NCBI RefSeq assembly: GCF_005765165.1
Contig: NZ_VCIW01000012.1
Coordinates: 1 to 64,000, forward strand
Reading direction: 5' to 3'
DNA length: 64,000 nt
From: Paenibacillus antri
GTDB lineage: Bacteria; Bacillota; Bacilli; Paenibacillales; YIM-B00363
Every line of letters starts with the position of its first letter. The stretch's first letter is position 1. Below are positions 17,324 to 25,106 of the stretch, piece by piece. Made by a program: the position numbers and the translations under genes. Below the pieces are notes generated by a model. That model was not told where the DNA came from, did no database searches, and saw only the letters and a program-made list of their open reading frames with translations.

Positions 17324-17758
17324 ATGAGCGAACGGGACCTATCGTTGAAGTTGTTCGTCGTGCTAACCAAGGCGCATAAGGTCATAATGGACCGCGCGGT
17401 GAAGGATATGAAGCGGAACGGATTGTCCGCCGCCGAATTCAGCATTTTGGAGCTGTTGTATCATAAGGGCAAGATGCCCTTGCAGCGCGTCGGGGATACG
17501 ATCCTCGTCAGCAGCGGCGGGGTCACGTACACGGTGGATAAGCTGGAGGAGAAAGGATATTTATGCCGGGTATCATGCCCGGAGGATCGCAGAATCACTT
17601 ACGCGGAGCTCACCGAAGCCGGTAAAGCGCTATTGGATCGGATCTTTCCGAGCCATGCGAAGAAAATCGAAGCTCTTATGAGTGCGTTGACGACGGAGGA
17701 GAAGCAAATCGCGATCCTCTTGTTGAAGAAAGCGGGGCTCCATGCGAAGGAGCATTAA
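17324..17758 (+). CDS. mhqR: MhqR-like MarR-family repressor
   Basis: A 144-residue MarR-family winged-helix protein (HTH about residues 45-70, wing CPEDRRITYAELT at 86-98). In Bacillus, MhqR represses genes for detoxifying hydroquinones and quinones. The assignment rests on the family fold, the palindromic operator over its own promoter and the downstream genes, which are homologues of the Bacillus MhqR regulon (DoxX, ring-cleavage dioxygenase, hydrolase). RBS CGGAGGCGAGGAG. No Cys is conserved in the sensing region as in OhrR; one Cys lies near the wing. Confidence 0.85.
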   Translation: MSERDLSLKLFVVLTKAHKVIMDRAVKDMKRNGLSAAEFSILELLYHKGKMPLQRVGDTILVSSGGVTYTVDKLEEKGYLCRVSCPEDRRITYAELTEAGKALLDRIFPSHAKKIEALMSALTTEEKQIAILLLKKAGLHAKEH

Positions 17759-17769
17759 TTTTCGTCATA

Positions 17770-17787
17770 TGTCTTGATTTTGAGATA
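17770..17787 (+). promoter_or_regulatory. Second MhqR-type operator before doxX
   Basis: TGTCTTGATTTTGAGATA matches the operator at 17273-17290 in 14 of 18 positions and lies between mhqR and doxX. It may allow separate control of the detoxification genes. Confidence 0.6.
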
Positions 17788-17820
17788 AATAAAACTAAAA
17801 TAAATGGAGGGTGTTCATGT

Positions 17821-18219
17821 ATGGAAGATTTGGGCTTGCTTATCATTCGTTTGGTCGTCGGGTTGGCGTTCGCGGCGCATGGCGCGCAGAAATTGTTCGG
17901 GTGGTTCGGAGGCTACGGTCCTAAGGGGACCGGCGGCTGGTTCGAATCGATCGGCATTCGGCCCGGCGTTCTCGCCGCCGTCATGGCGGGCGCGGTCGAA
18001 TTGTTCGGCGGTCTATTTTTCGCCGCAGGACTCTTCACGGCGGCGGCAGCGATTCTGCTTGCGCTCACCATGGTCGTCGCGATCGTGAAGGTGCATGCAA
18101 AAAATGGTTTCTGGAACACTACGAACGGGTACGAATTCAACTTGATACTTGCAGCCGTCTTGATCGGCGTCGCCTTCATCGGCGCCGGCGGTTATGCGCT
18201 TGACGCTCTGTTATTCTAA
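17821..18219 (+). CDS. mhqP: DoxX-family membrane protein (MhqP-like)
   Basis: A 132-residue DoxX protein with four membrane helices (about 6-24, 47-70, 73-92 and 107-130) and the conserved early motif GLAFAAHGAQKLFGWFGG. DoxX proteins in this regulon (MhqP/YdfP) are linked to quinone resistance and membrane redox balance; the chemistry is not settled. RBS GGAGGGTG. The gene is first in a tight run of four; 20 bp separate it from the dioxygenase gene. Confidence 0.88.
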   Translation: MEDLGLLIIRLVVGLAFAAHGAQKLFGWFGGYGPKGTGGWFESIGIRPGVLAAVMAGAVELFGGLFFAAGLFTAAAAILLALTMVVAIVKVHAKNGFWNTTNGYEFNLILAAVLIGVAFIGAGGYALDALLF

Positions 18220-18239
18220 TCTATAGGAGGACGTCGACA

Positions 18240-19196
18240 ATGACGAAATTACAACAAACCGCGGGCATTCATCACATTACCGCGTTCGTAAGCGACGCGC
18301 AGGCGAACGTCGACTTTTATGCAGGGGTGCTGGGCCTTCGCCTCGTGAAGAAGACGATCAACTTCGACGCGCCGGAGGTGTACCATCTGTATTTCGGCAA
18401 CGAGGTCGGCAGCCCGGGAACGGCCATTACGTTCTTCCCGTTCCAAGCGGGAAGGAAGGGACGCGTCGGGGGCGGTCAGGTCGGGTATACGACGTTCGTC
18501 GTGCCCCAGGGAGCGCTGCCGTTCTGGGAAGCGCGCTTGGCGAAGTTCGCGATTCCGTTCGATCGGCAGGAACGGTTCGGCGAGACGTATCTTCGCTTCA
18601 AGGACCGGGACGGTCTTCAGCTGGAGATCGTCGCTCGCGAAGCCGGACCGCGGAGCCGGTGGTCGTTCGGCGGCGTCTCGACGGAGCACGCGATCAAAGG
18701 CTTCGGCGGCGCCGTGCTGTACAGCATGGCTCCCGAGAAGACGATGCATACGCTGCAGCATGTCATGGGTCTCGAGCGCGTCGGCGAGGATCAGGGGCTG
18801 GTTCGATTCCAAGCGCCCGGGGACCTTGGCAATCTGGTGGACGTGAACGCGGTCGTCATGGGCAGAGGTCATGGCGGCGCCGGCACGGTTCATCACATCG
18901 CATGGCGGGCCAAGGATTTGCCGGATCAGGAGCAATGGAGAAGCCACGTCGAAGGGCAAGGGTTCCACCCGACGCCGATCGTGGACCGTCAATATTTCAC
19001 GGCGATTTATTTCCGCGAGGAAGGGGAAATCTTGTTCGAGATCGCGACGGACCCGCCGGGCTTCCAGCGAGACGAACCGCTCGAGACGCTGGGCGAGAAG
19101 CTGATGCTTCCGGATTGGTTCGAGCCGCATCGCGAGCAGATCGTGCAAGGCTTGGCGCCGTTCGAGGTTCGCGTGTTGAAGGAGGATAAGGAATGA
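18240..19196 (+). CDS. mhqO: Ring-cleaving dioxygenase, MhqA/MhqO type
   Basis: A 318-residue two-domain VOC (glyoxalase/extradiol dioxygenase) protein. Metal-site candidates are His11/His12 (GIHHIT), His218/His219 (TVHHIAW) and Glu267 (LFEIATDPPGF), matching the paired betaalphabetabetabeta modules. Members of the Mhq regulon cleave hydroquinone rings opened by quinone stress. RBS AGGAGG. Its stop overlaps the start of the hydrolase gene. It could equally be named after MhqA or MhqE; the paralogues are hard to separate from sequence alone. Confidence 0.88.
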   Translation: MTKLQQTAGIHHITAFVSDAQANVDFYAGVLGLRLVKKTINFDAPEVYHLYFGNEVGSPGTAITFFPFQAGRKGRVGGGQVGYTTFVVPQGALPFWEARLAKFAIPFDRQERFGETYLRFKDRDGLQLEIVAREAGPRSRWSFGGVSTEHAIKGFGGAVLYSMAPEKTMHTLQHVMGLERVGEDQGLVRFQAPGDLGNLVDVNAVVMGRGHGGAGTVHHIAWRAKDLPDQEQWRSHVEGQGFHPTPIVDRQYFTAIYFREEGEILFEIATDPPGFQRDEPLETLGEKLMLPDWFEPHREQIVQGLAPFEVRVLKEDKE

Positions 19197-19804
19197 TGAA
19201 GCATCTCTTTCGACAAGGAAGCGACCCTTCCGCGCCGACGCTGCTGCTGCTGCACGGCACGGGCGGCACCGAACAGGATTTGCTGCCCCTCGCCGGCGAA
19301 ATCGACGCTTCCGCTTCCGTATTGAGCGTACGGGGCAATGTGTCGGAGAACGGCATGCCGAGGTTCTTCCGAAGACTGGCCGAGGGCGTGTTCGACGAAG
19401 CGGATCTTCTCGCCAGAACGCAGGAGCTGCACGAGTTCGTCGACGCGGCCGCGAACGATTACGGGTTCGACCGGAACAACGTGGTCGCGATCGGGTACTC
19501 CAACGGCGCGAACATCGCCGGCAGCTTGCTGTTCCATATCGCGGGTTCCCTAAGAGGGGCGATCTTGCACCATCCGATGGTGCCTCGGCGAGGCGTGGCG
19601 CTGCCGGACTTATCGGGGACGCCGATCTTCATCGGAGCGGGACGGAACGACCCGATCTGCACGCCGCAGGAGACGGAGGAGCTGACGGCCCTGTTGGAAG
19701 AGGCCGGAGCCGCGGTCGCCGTCCATTGGGAATATGCAGGACATCGGCTGACCGGGACGGAAGCGAAGGCGGCGGGCGAGTGGTACCGGAGCGCGTTCGC
19801 ATGA
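19193..19804 (+). CDS. mhqD: Alpha/beta hydrolase, MhqD-like carboxylesterase
   Basis: A 203-residue alpha/beta hydrolase of the carboxylesterase type. The nucleophile elbow GYSNGA puts Ser103 at the centre; the oxyanion motif LLLHGTGGTEQD is near residues 18-29; Asp in AGRNDPIC and His in EYAGHRLT complete the triad. It probably hydrolyses the ring-cleavage product of the preceding enzyme. Overlapping ATGATGA joins it to the dioxygenase gene, and another ATGA joins it to the flavin reductase gene. Confidence 0.9.
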   Translation: MMKHLFRQGSDPSAPTLLLLHGTGGTEQDLLPLAGEIDASASVLSVRGNVSENGMPRFFRRLAEGVFDEADLLARTQELHEFVDAAANDYGFDRNNVVAIGYSNGANIAGSLLFHIAGSLRGAILHHPMVPRRGVALPDLSGTPIFIGAGRNDPICTPQETEELTALLEEAGAAVAVHWEYAGHRLTGTEAKAAGEWYRSAFA

Positions 19805-20412
19805 TCTCTATCGATCCGGCGCAGCGAACGGCCCGCGACAATTATAAGCTGCTGATCGGCAGCATTGTTCCCCGGCCGATCGCGTTCGTCACGACGGTAT
19901 CCGATAGGGGCGTGTTGAACGCCGCGCCGTTCAGTTACTTTTCGATCGTGTCGAGCGTGCCCCCTATGATCTCTATATCCGTTCAGCGCAAATCGGGCAT
20001 CATGAAGGATACGGCACGGAATGCGATCGGCGCCGGAGCGTTCGTCGTTCACATCGTGGACGAGACGAACGTCGAAGCGGTCAACCGGACGGCCGCCGGC
20101 CTCCCTCCGGACGAGAGCGAAGTGACGTATGCCGCCTTGACGCCCGTCGCCAGCGAGGCGATCGCCGTCCCCGGCGTCCGAGAAGCGAAGATTCGGATGG
20201 AGTGCGTCTTGGAGAAGGCGCTGGAGCTTGGGGGAACCGATGCGGAGCCGGCATGCGATCTGTTGATCGGGCGCGTCGTCCGGTTTCACCTCGCGGAAGA
20301 GGTGTACCAAGGCGGGTATATTCTCGCGGACCGGCTGCAGCCGGTCAGTCGGTTGGCGGGCAACGATTATGCCGCGCTCGGCAAGACGTTTACGTTGGAA
20401 CGTCCGCAATAA
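19801..20412 (+). CDS. Flavin reductase-like FMN-binding protein
   Basis: A 203-residue split-barrel flavin protein of the flavin reductase-like family (RPIAFVTTVSDRGVLNAAPFSYF at residues 20-42). It starts at the ATGA overlap with mhqD. In this position it may supply reduced flavin or reduce quinones. This gene is not part of the classic Bacillus MhqR regulon, where a nitroreductase-type protein (MhqN) takes that role, so it looks like a replacement; that reading is inference. Confidence 0.85.
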   Translation: MISIDPAQRTARDNYKLLIGSIVPRPIAFVTTVSDRGVLNAAPFSYFSIVSSVPPMISISVQRKSGIMKDTARNAIGAGAFVVHIVDETNVEAVNRTAAGLPPDESEVTYAALTPVASEAIAVPGVREAKIRMECVLEKALELGGTDAEPACDLLIGRVVRFHLAEEVYQGGYILADRLQPVSRLAGNDYAALGKTFTLERPQ

Positions 20413-20416
20413 TACT

Positions 20417-20449
20417 AGGGCCCCGTCGATTCGACGAGGCCCTGTTTTT
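20417..20449 (+). terminator. Terminator of the Mhq operon
   Basis: AGGGCC..CGTCG pairs with CGACG..GGCCCT, followed by GTTTTT. It lies between two convergent genes. Confidence 0.75.
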
Positions 20450-21561
20450 CAATCGATCGTCTGGAACGTCTGCGTCTCCGCGGACTGCCTTGCCAGCAAG
20501 CACATCCGGGCGCTGATCAGCCCGTCCTCCAACGTGCTTAACGACGCCGCGCCGTTCCGGATAATGTCCAAGAAGTTGGACGCCAGCCTCTCGTCGCCGC
20601 CGAAATGGCCTTCGCCTTGCTCGAATTCATAGCGGTCGACGCGGGCCTTATGATGGTGGAACACCTGAATCAGGCCGGTCGTGAAATCGAACTCGACCGT
20701 CCCCTTATACCCCAGAAATCTTGCGCCGCGGGAGGCCGCCTGCCGTCGCGCGAAGAAGTTCTGGGTGTAGGAGGCGTGCATCCCGTCTTCGTAACGGATG
20801 AGGGCGCTGCCGGAATCCTCGTTGCCGGTGTCCTCGGCGAAGGCGCAGTAGGGCCACTTCTCCTCTTCGGCCGTGCCGACCGTGCTTTCGGCGCATGTGC
20901 GATTTTCCTCGCAATCGACGCACTTCAGCCCCGCCGGCTTGTTCCCCTTGAATACTTGCTTCGAGGTCATGGCCGTCACGGCTACCGCTTTGCGGCCCGC
21001 CACATAGTTCAGATAGTCGAAGTCATGCGTCGCTTTCTGAAGGAATAATCCTCCTGTCTCCGCCTCGTCCCGATACCAGCTGTGGAAATATACGCCGCCG
21101 TACGGTACGTTGTTGACCGCCTGGATATGCTCTACGGTGCCGATCGTGCCCGAGTCGACGATGTCCTTCACCTGCTGCACGATCGTCGTCAGCCGCAGCG
21201 GGTGAGACACGACGACCGGCGTAGCGTACGCGAGGGACGCCTCCTTCAGGCGCCGCCAATCCTCCATGGTGGTCGATACCGGCTTCTCCAAGTAAAGCGG
21301 AATGCCGGTCGGGAGCGCTTCGAGCGCATATCGCGTGTGCAAGGAGCACCGCGTTCCGATCATGAGACCGTCCGGTTCGATCCGCCGGACCAACTCGTCC
21401 ACGGTCGGGAACGTCGGGGGGGCGTCGGAGCCGTCCGGCACTCCGTTCGCCGCATATCTGGGATCCACGATGCCTGCGATGACGACATCCGGGTTCAACT
21501 TCCGCATCACGCGAATTACGTCCTTGATTCGATTGCCGTAGCCGATGACGCCGATCCTCAT
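20449..21561 (-). CDS. Gfo/Idh/MocA-family sugar oxidoreductase
   Basis: A 370-residue NAD(P)-dependent dehydrogenase: N-terminal Rossmann part (IGVIGYGNRIK) and the family motif LYLEKPVSTT near residue 95, then the C-terminal sheet domain. A Cys-rich insertion (CVDCEENRTC) near residue 220 marks a subgroup often found with polysaccharide lyases and glycosidases. Start 21561 has GGAGG eight bases upstream; an upstream in-frame start at 21780 overlaps the divergent gene and has no ribosome site. It is divergent from an AraC regulator, its probable controller. Confidence 0.92.
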   Translation of the reverse strand: MRIGVIGYGNRIKDVIRVMRKLNPDVVIAGIVDPRYAANGVPDGSDAPPTFPTVDELVRRIEPDGLMIGTRCSLHTRYALEALPTGIPLYLEKPVSTTMEDWRRLKEASLAYATPVVVSHPLRLTTIVQQVKDIVDSGTIGTVEHIQAVNNVPYGGVYFHSWYRDEAETGGLFLQKATHDFDYLNYVAGRKAVAVTAMTSKQVFKGNKPAGLKCVDCEENRTCAESTVGTAEEEKWPYCAFAEDTGNEDSGSALIRYEDGMHASYTQNFFARRQAASRGARFLGYKGTVEFDFTTGLIQVFHHHKARVDRYEFEQGEGHFGGDERLASNFLDIIRNGAASLSTLEDGLISARMCLLARQSAETQTFQTID

Positions 21562-21758
21562 TCGTAACATCCTCCATGTCGATGTGGATAGTTCTTGCGT
21601 TGCCTCCATTATAAAAAATCGGGGCTCGCCGGGTCTTGTCGAATCAGCCGTTTTTCTTGCAAAATCGGCTCGTCGACGGATGCGGGACAATCGAATACAA
21701 TAAAATCGACGAGCGCATTCGGGTAAGGATGAACGGTCTGAAGGAGGCCCGATGTCCG

Positions 21759-22673
21759 GTGGACGGGATCGACAAGCCATATTATAGGCAGTATCTAGAG
21801 GGCAGGGTGCGATTGGAACGCACGATCGTCATCGACGAGCTGGTGACGTTGTTTTATTTCGAGTTCGCGAAAAATTATCGCTTCGCAGGGGAATCCCACG
21901 ACTTCTGGGAGATGGTATACGTCGATCACGGCGAGGTGACGGTGACCGCGGACGACGCGCAGTGCCGGTTGACGCCCGGAACGATCATCTTTCATAAGCC
22001 GGGAGAATTTCACAGCTTCTACGCGAGCGGGGGGACGGCTCCGAACATCGTCGTCGTGTCCTTCTGCAGCGATTCCCCCGCCATGGCCGCCTTCGAGCGA
22101 GCGGTGTTCCGACTCGACGACAAGGAGCGGGACTTGCTCTCGGGGATCGTTCGGGAGGGGAAGGCCGGCTTCCGCTTCCCGTTCACGTATCCGTTAATCC
22201 GCAGGGAGGACGCCCCGTTCGGTTGCGAGCAGCGTCTCCTGCACTATCTGGAGTCGTTCCTGCTGCGCCTGCTGTGCAGCAATACGAGAGGGGCCGCGCA
22301 AACCTCGCCGCGTTCGCTGCCCAGGGACAAGGAATACCGCTCCTTGGTACAGGCGGTCATCGGGTTCATGGAGCGGCGCATCGACGAGCCGCTGACCCTC
22401 GGAGAAATCAGCCAAGCGATGCATGTGACGAAGGCGCGGCTGAAGGAAGTGTTCAAGGAGCAGACCGGGCAATCGGTCATGCGATATTTCAGCTTGATGA
22501 AGATGGAGCGGGCGAAAAAGATCATTCGCGAGGAGGCGTGCAGCTTCTCGGAGGTCGCGGAACGGCTCGGCTTCGCGACGCCGCAATACTTCTCCAACGC
22601 CTTCAAGAAGCTGACGGGCGCGAGTCCGTCGGAGTACGCCAGAAGCGTGAAGGCCCGGTCGGAGGACTTTTAG
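21759..22673 (+). CDS. AraC-family regulator with cupin sensor domain
   Basis: A 304-residue AraC-type regulator: cupin sensor (ESHDFWEMVYVDHGEVTVT then TIIFHKPGEFHSF) and paired C-terminal helix-turn-helix motifs (TLGEISQAMHVTKARLKEVF and SEVAERLGFATPQYFSNAF). GTG 21759 is chosen because AAGGAGG lies at 21741-21747; ATG 21729 and an earlier start at 21636 are in frame but lack well-placed ribosome sites. Divergent from the Gfo/Idh gene, so likely a sugar-responsive activator or repressor of it. Confidence 0.85.
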   Translation: MDGIDKPYYRQYLEGRVRLERTIVIDELVTLFYFEFAKNYRFAGESHDFWEMVYVDHGEVTVTADDAQCRLTPGTIIFHKPGEFHSFYASGGTAPNIVVVSFCSDSPAMAAFERAVFRLDDKERDLLSGIVREGKAGFRFPFTYPLIRREDAPFGCEQRLLHYLESFLLRLLCSNTRGAAQTSPRSLPRDKEYRSLVQAVIGFMERRIDEPLTLGEISQAMHVTKARLKEVFKEQTGQSVMRYFSLMKMERAKKIIREEACSFSEVAERLGFATPQYFSNAFKKLTGASPSEYARSVKARSEDF

Positions 22674-22675
22674 CA

Positions 22676-22775
22676 TGTGGACAAAGTCTGATGTGGATAT
22701 GTTCATAAGAGCGGAAAAGTCTACCGGGGCGGAAAGTTCTTGTTAGTCACACCCTGTTGTTAACATTGTGGATAA
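22676..22775 (+). promoter_or_regulatory. Cluster of three DnaA-box-like nonamers
   Basis: Three nonamers in one orientation: TGTGGACAA (22676), TGTGGATAT (22692) and TGTGGATAA (22767). The last is the exact complement of the DnaA box TTATCCACA; the other two differ by one base. A fourth, TGTGGATAG, is at 21583. No origin genes are nearby. Confidence 0.4.
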
Positions 22776-22825
22776 GTTCCGTACGTCCACTTATTTCCAA
22801 CATAGCTCGCTCGACGGGAGGGGAA

Positions 22826-22857
22826 CCTATGGGTGTCTGATAAGACTAATCCATAGG
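22826..22857 (+). promoter_or_regulatory. Hairpin and MGV micro-ORF before lipoprotein gene
   Basis: CCTATGG (22826-22832) pairs with CCATAGG (22851-22857), with an inner GTCT/AGAC stem; the right arm overlaps the start of the lipoprotein gene's ribosome site AGGGGG. A separate strong ribosome site GGGAGGGG at about 22816-22823 precedes ATG GGT GTC TGA (22829-22840). The arrangement could couple or gate translation. Confidence 0.4.
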
Positions 22858-22866
22858 GGGATCTCC

Positions 22867-23217
22867 ATGAACCGTAAGGTACTGGCATTGGTCGGCGTCG
22901 CTTGTTTGTCCGGCTCGTTGTTGACGGCATGCGGCCAAGTCGACGACGACGGGACCGCTAGAGTCAACAATGTGAACGGCTATCAGCAGAACCGTAACGG
23001 CGGCTTCATGAATCGCGACGGGATCTTGAATAACGGCGCGGATCGCGGCATGCTCGACAACCCGTTCGACGGGAACGGCAACCGGAATTACGGAGTCGAT
23101 GGCGGTCGGGACGTCGGCGCGAACGGCGCAGGCGTATCGGGGTCCAGCGACGATTTCGGATCGGGCGGCATGGGCATCGGGAACAACCGAGGCATGGGGA
23201 TCGGCAACAACCGGTAA
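22867..23217 (+). CDS. Small Asn/Gly-rich lipoprotein
   Basis: A 116-residue secreted lipoprotein. The signal peptide (MNRKVLALVGVACLSGS) ends in a lipobox LTAC with Cys21 as the lipidated residue. The mature part is Asn, Gly and Asp rich, with a near-repeat GGMGIGNNRGMGIGNNR at the C terminus and no recognisable domain. Similar low-complexity lipoproteins occur in spore formers, often as spore or envelope proteins. RBS AGGGGGA; start 22867. An upstream in-frame ATG at 22768 would remove the signal peptide from the N terminus and is rejected. Confidence 0.78.
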   Translation: MNRKVLALVGVACLSGSLLTACGQVDDDGTARVNNVNGYQQNRNGGFMNRDGILNNGADRGMLDNPFDGNGNRNYGVDGGRDVGANGAGVSGSSDDFGSGGMGIGNNRGMGIGNNR

Positions 23218-23242
23218 GAGAACCCTTAGGATCAGCGAAGAC

Positions 23243-23277
23243 AACCCGTCGGAAACCTTTCCGGCGGGTTCTTTCTT
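23243..23277 (+). terminator. Terminator after small lipoprotein
   Basis: AACCCG.CGGAAA pairs with TTTCCGG.CGGGTT, followed by CTTTCTT. Confidence 0.7.
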
Positions 23278-23342
23278 ATGCCCTCCTCTCCTTGGTTGAA
23301 TGATATAATGGTAGAATCATACAACGAAGAGGAGCTGCCGGC

Positions 23343-24962
23343 ATGAATCGAACGCAACATGAACACCCCGTCCTAGCGTTCGCGCGCGAGGAATGGGCGA
23401 GACTGTCCGCTTCGCAGCCGCGATCCGAAGGGGCGGAGCTTATACTCTGCACGTGGTCCGACCTGGAGGCGCAGGATTCGGAACGACTCTCTCCGGACAT
23501 CAAGGAGAAAATGAGGGCGTCGACGCGTTCCGACGACTATATCATTGCGGAAGCGGCGGATCGACTTGTCCTCGCCGGGAAGTACGAACGGGCGACGTTG
23601 TTCGCCTTATACCAATATGCAAGAGAAGCGTGGGGGCTGCGGCGCGCCTATCCGGGGACCGACGTCTCCTTCGACGAGGAGGAGACGATCCGCGGCGCCG
23701 CGACCGGGAACTTCGAGCGCTTCTATTCTCCTCGCTTCGAACGCAGGGGCTTCGTCGTGGAAAACTACAAGGACCCGGCCTATTTAAAGCTCCTGATCGA
23801 TTGGCTGGCCAAGAACGGGCAGAACGAAATTTTCTTCACGTTCATGCTCTGGGACGCGGTTCGGGACGAGGTCGCTCCGGAGATTGCGAAGCGGGGCCTT
23901 CGCGTCACGCTCGGCGGCCACAGCATGAAGTTTTTCACCGACCGTTCGGAGAGCTTCCGCGCGATCCAAGGCGATCATCCGTACACGGCCAAGAAGCAGT
24001 TCGATTATAAGGACGAGAGCTGGTTTCCTGCGTTATTCGACCAGATCGCGGCGTATTGCAAGGACGTGCCGAATTTGACGACGCTCTCGCTGTGGCCGGA
24101 GGATGTGGCGGACCGCAGCGGAGCGGGCTTCCTGTCCTCGTATATCCGGTTCGCGGAGCGATTGAAGGCGCATCTTCGGGCGGCCGGGATCGAGGCGGAC
24201 GTCGAACACATCGCTTACAACGCGGGCCTGTCTTGGGATATGCTCGAGCTGGGCGACGCTCCGCCTTCCGACAGCGCGGACGTGCTCTTCGCGTATTGGG
24301 GTCGGGATTACCGATTCGGGTATGAGGCGTCTCCGCACGAGAACGAGCATCGGGCGAGGAAGGCGTTAGAGGAATGGACGGCGGCGGTGCGCGGCCAAGG
24401 GCGAAGGACGACGATCTTCGAATATTACAGCGACCACTTCATGTTGTCCTCTTTGTTCCCCGCGCTGCCGAGACGCATCGCGGAGGACGTCGAATATTAC
24501 GCGAAGCTTGGCGTCGACGGGATGGTCGACCTGATCGTGCCTTATAAGGGGCCGCTTGATTATCCGTGGACATGGGCGCACGGCTTCAATAGCTTCGTCT
24601 TCGCCAGAGCGCTGTGGGGCGAGTCGCTGGAGGACATTCTGAACGAATATTACGCCGGCTACCCGGTCGCGGAACGCCGAAGCGTCCGAGCGACGTTCGA
24701 GAGAATCGAGGAGACGGTCGCGGAGGCGACGCGGTGGAACGTGCCCCTGTTTCCCGCGAGGGCGGTCGATGTCGAGCGAGCGGTCGCCGACGCGGAGCAA
24801 GCCGATGCCGTCATCGCGATGCTGCGGCGCATCCAAGCGGTGCTCGGGACGAGCGCGCCGAATGGGGCACCCGTCGGCAGCTACGAGAAATACGTCCGAT
24901 GCCTGATCGAGCAGGCTTCGGCGTTGGAGACGTTGTGGCGGGAGAAGCGGGAGCGGCTCTAG
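23343..24962 (+). CDS. DUF4838-like glycoside-hydrolase-related protein
   Basis: A 539-residue protein with no signal peptide. The middle (FFTFMLWDAVRDEVAPEIAKRG, HSMKFFTDRSESF, LTTLSLWPEDVADRSG, FAYWGRDYRFGYE) has the TIM-barrel character of the DUF4838/GH67-related group, whose members are thought to act on uronic-acid sugars. Catalytic residues cannot be fixed by eye; Asp and Glu in LWPED and TIFEYYSDH are candidates. RBS GAGGAG nine bases upstream. A TATAAT hexamer lies at about 23304. It could work with the nearby Gfo/Idh oxidoreductase on sugars, but they are not in one operon. Confidence 0.7.
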   Translation: MNRTQHEHPVLAFAREEWARLSASQPRSEGAELILCTWSDLEAQDSERLSPDIKEKMRASTRSDDYIIAEAADRLVLAGKYERATLFALYQYAREAWGLRRAYPGTDVSFDEEETIRGAATGNFERFYSPRFERRGFVVENYKDPAYLKLLIDWLAKNGQNEIFFTFMLWDAVRDEVAPEIAKRGLRVTLGGHSMKFFTDRSESFRAIQGDHPYTAKKQFDYKDESWFPALFDQIAAYCKDVPNLTTLSLWPEDVADRSGAGFLSSYIRFAERLKAHLRAAGIEADVEHIAYNAGLSWDMLELGDAPPSDSADVLFAYWGRDYRFGYEASPHENEHRARKALEEWTAAVRGQGRRTTIFEYYSDHFMLSSLFPALPRRIAEDVEYYAKLGVDGMVDLIVPYKGPLDYPWTWAHGFNSFVFARALWGESLEDILNEYYAGYPVAERRSVRATFERIEETVAEATRWNVPLFPARAVDVERAVADAEQADAVIAMLRRIQAVLGTSAPNGAPVGSYEKYVRCLIEQASALETLWREKRERL

Positions 24963-25017
24963 CCGCTTCATGCGTTGTTTGTTATTATAGTTGTATTGAA
25001 TTTAGGAGGTGCTCCAG

Positions 25018-25044
25018 GTGACTCATTCGATGCGGTTGAGATAA
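25018..25044 (+). CDS. Erm(D)-type leader peptide MTHSMRLR
   Basis: A GTG-started eight-codon ORF coding MTHSMRLR, with TAA at 25042-25044 and a near-ideal ribosome site AGGAGG at 25004-25009. The product is identical to the first eight residues of the Erm(D) leader, whose MRLR (Arg-x-Arg) motif makes ribosomes stall in the presence of macrolides and ketolides; the Msr(A) leader is a close variant. It lies 62 bp upstream of a Mef-like exporter. The match is seen directly; macrolide induction is established for the known leaders and inferred here. Confidence 0.88.
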   Translation: MTHSMRLR

Positions 25045-25086
25045 GGCTAGACGCGCGGCGAATCGGCCCAATCGAATACGAATGAG
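25022..25086 (+). promoter_or_regulatory. Alternative RNA pairings between leader and mef RBS region
   Basis: Leader codons CTCATTCG (25022-25029) are fully complementary to CGAATGAG (25079-25086), just upstream of the pump's ribosome site AAAGGAG. A competing pairing joins ATTCGAT (25025-25031) to ATCGAAT (25071-25077). A ribosome stalled on MRLR would cover the left arm and change which structure forms. No clear terminator stem with a T-run is visible here, so translational rather than transcriptional control seems more likely. Confidence 0.55.
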
Positions 25087-25106
25087 AATCAAAGGAGAAC
25101 CGACCC

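Noticed and set aside
22768-22866. Upstream ATG extension of the small lipoprotein
   Set aside because: It would place the signal peptide and lipobox away from the N terminus and has no ribosome site.
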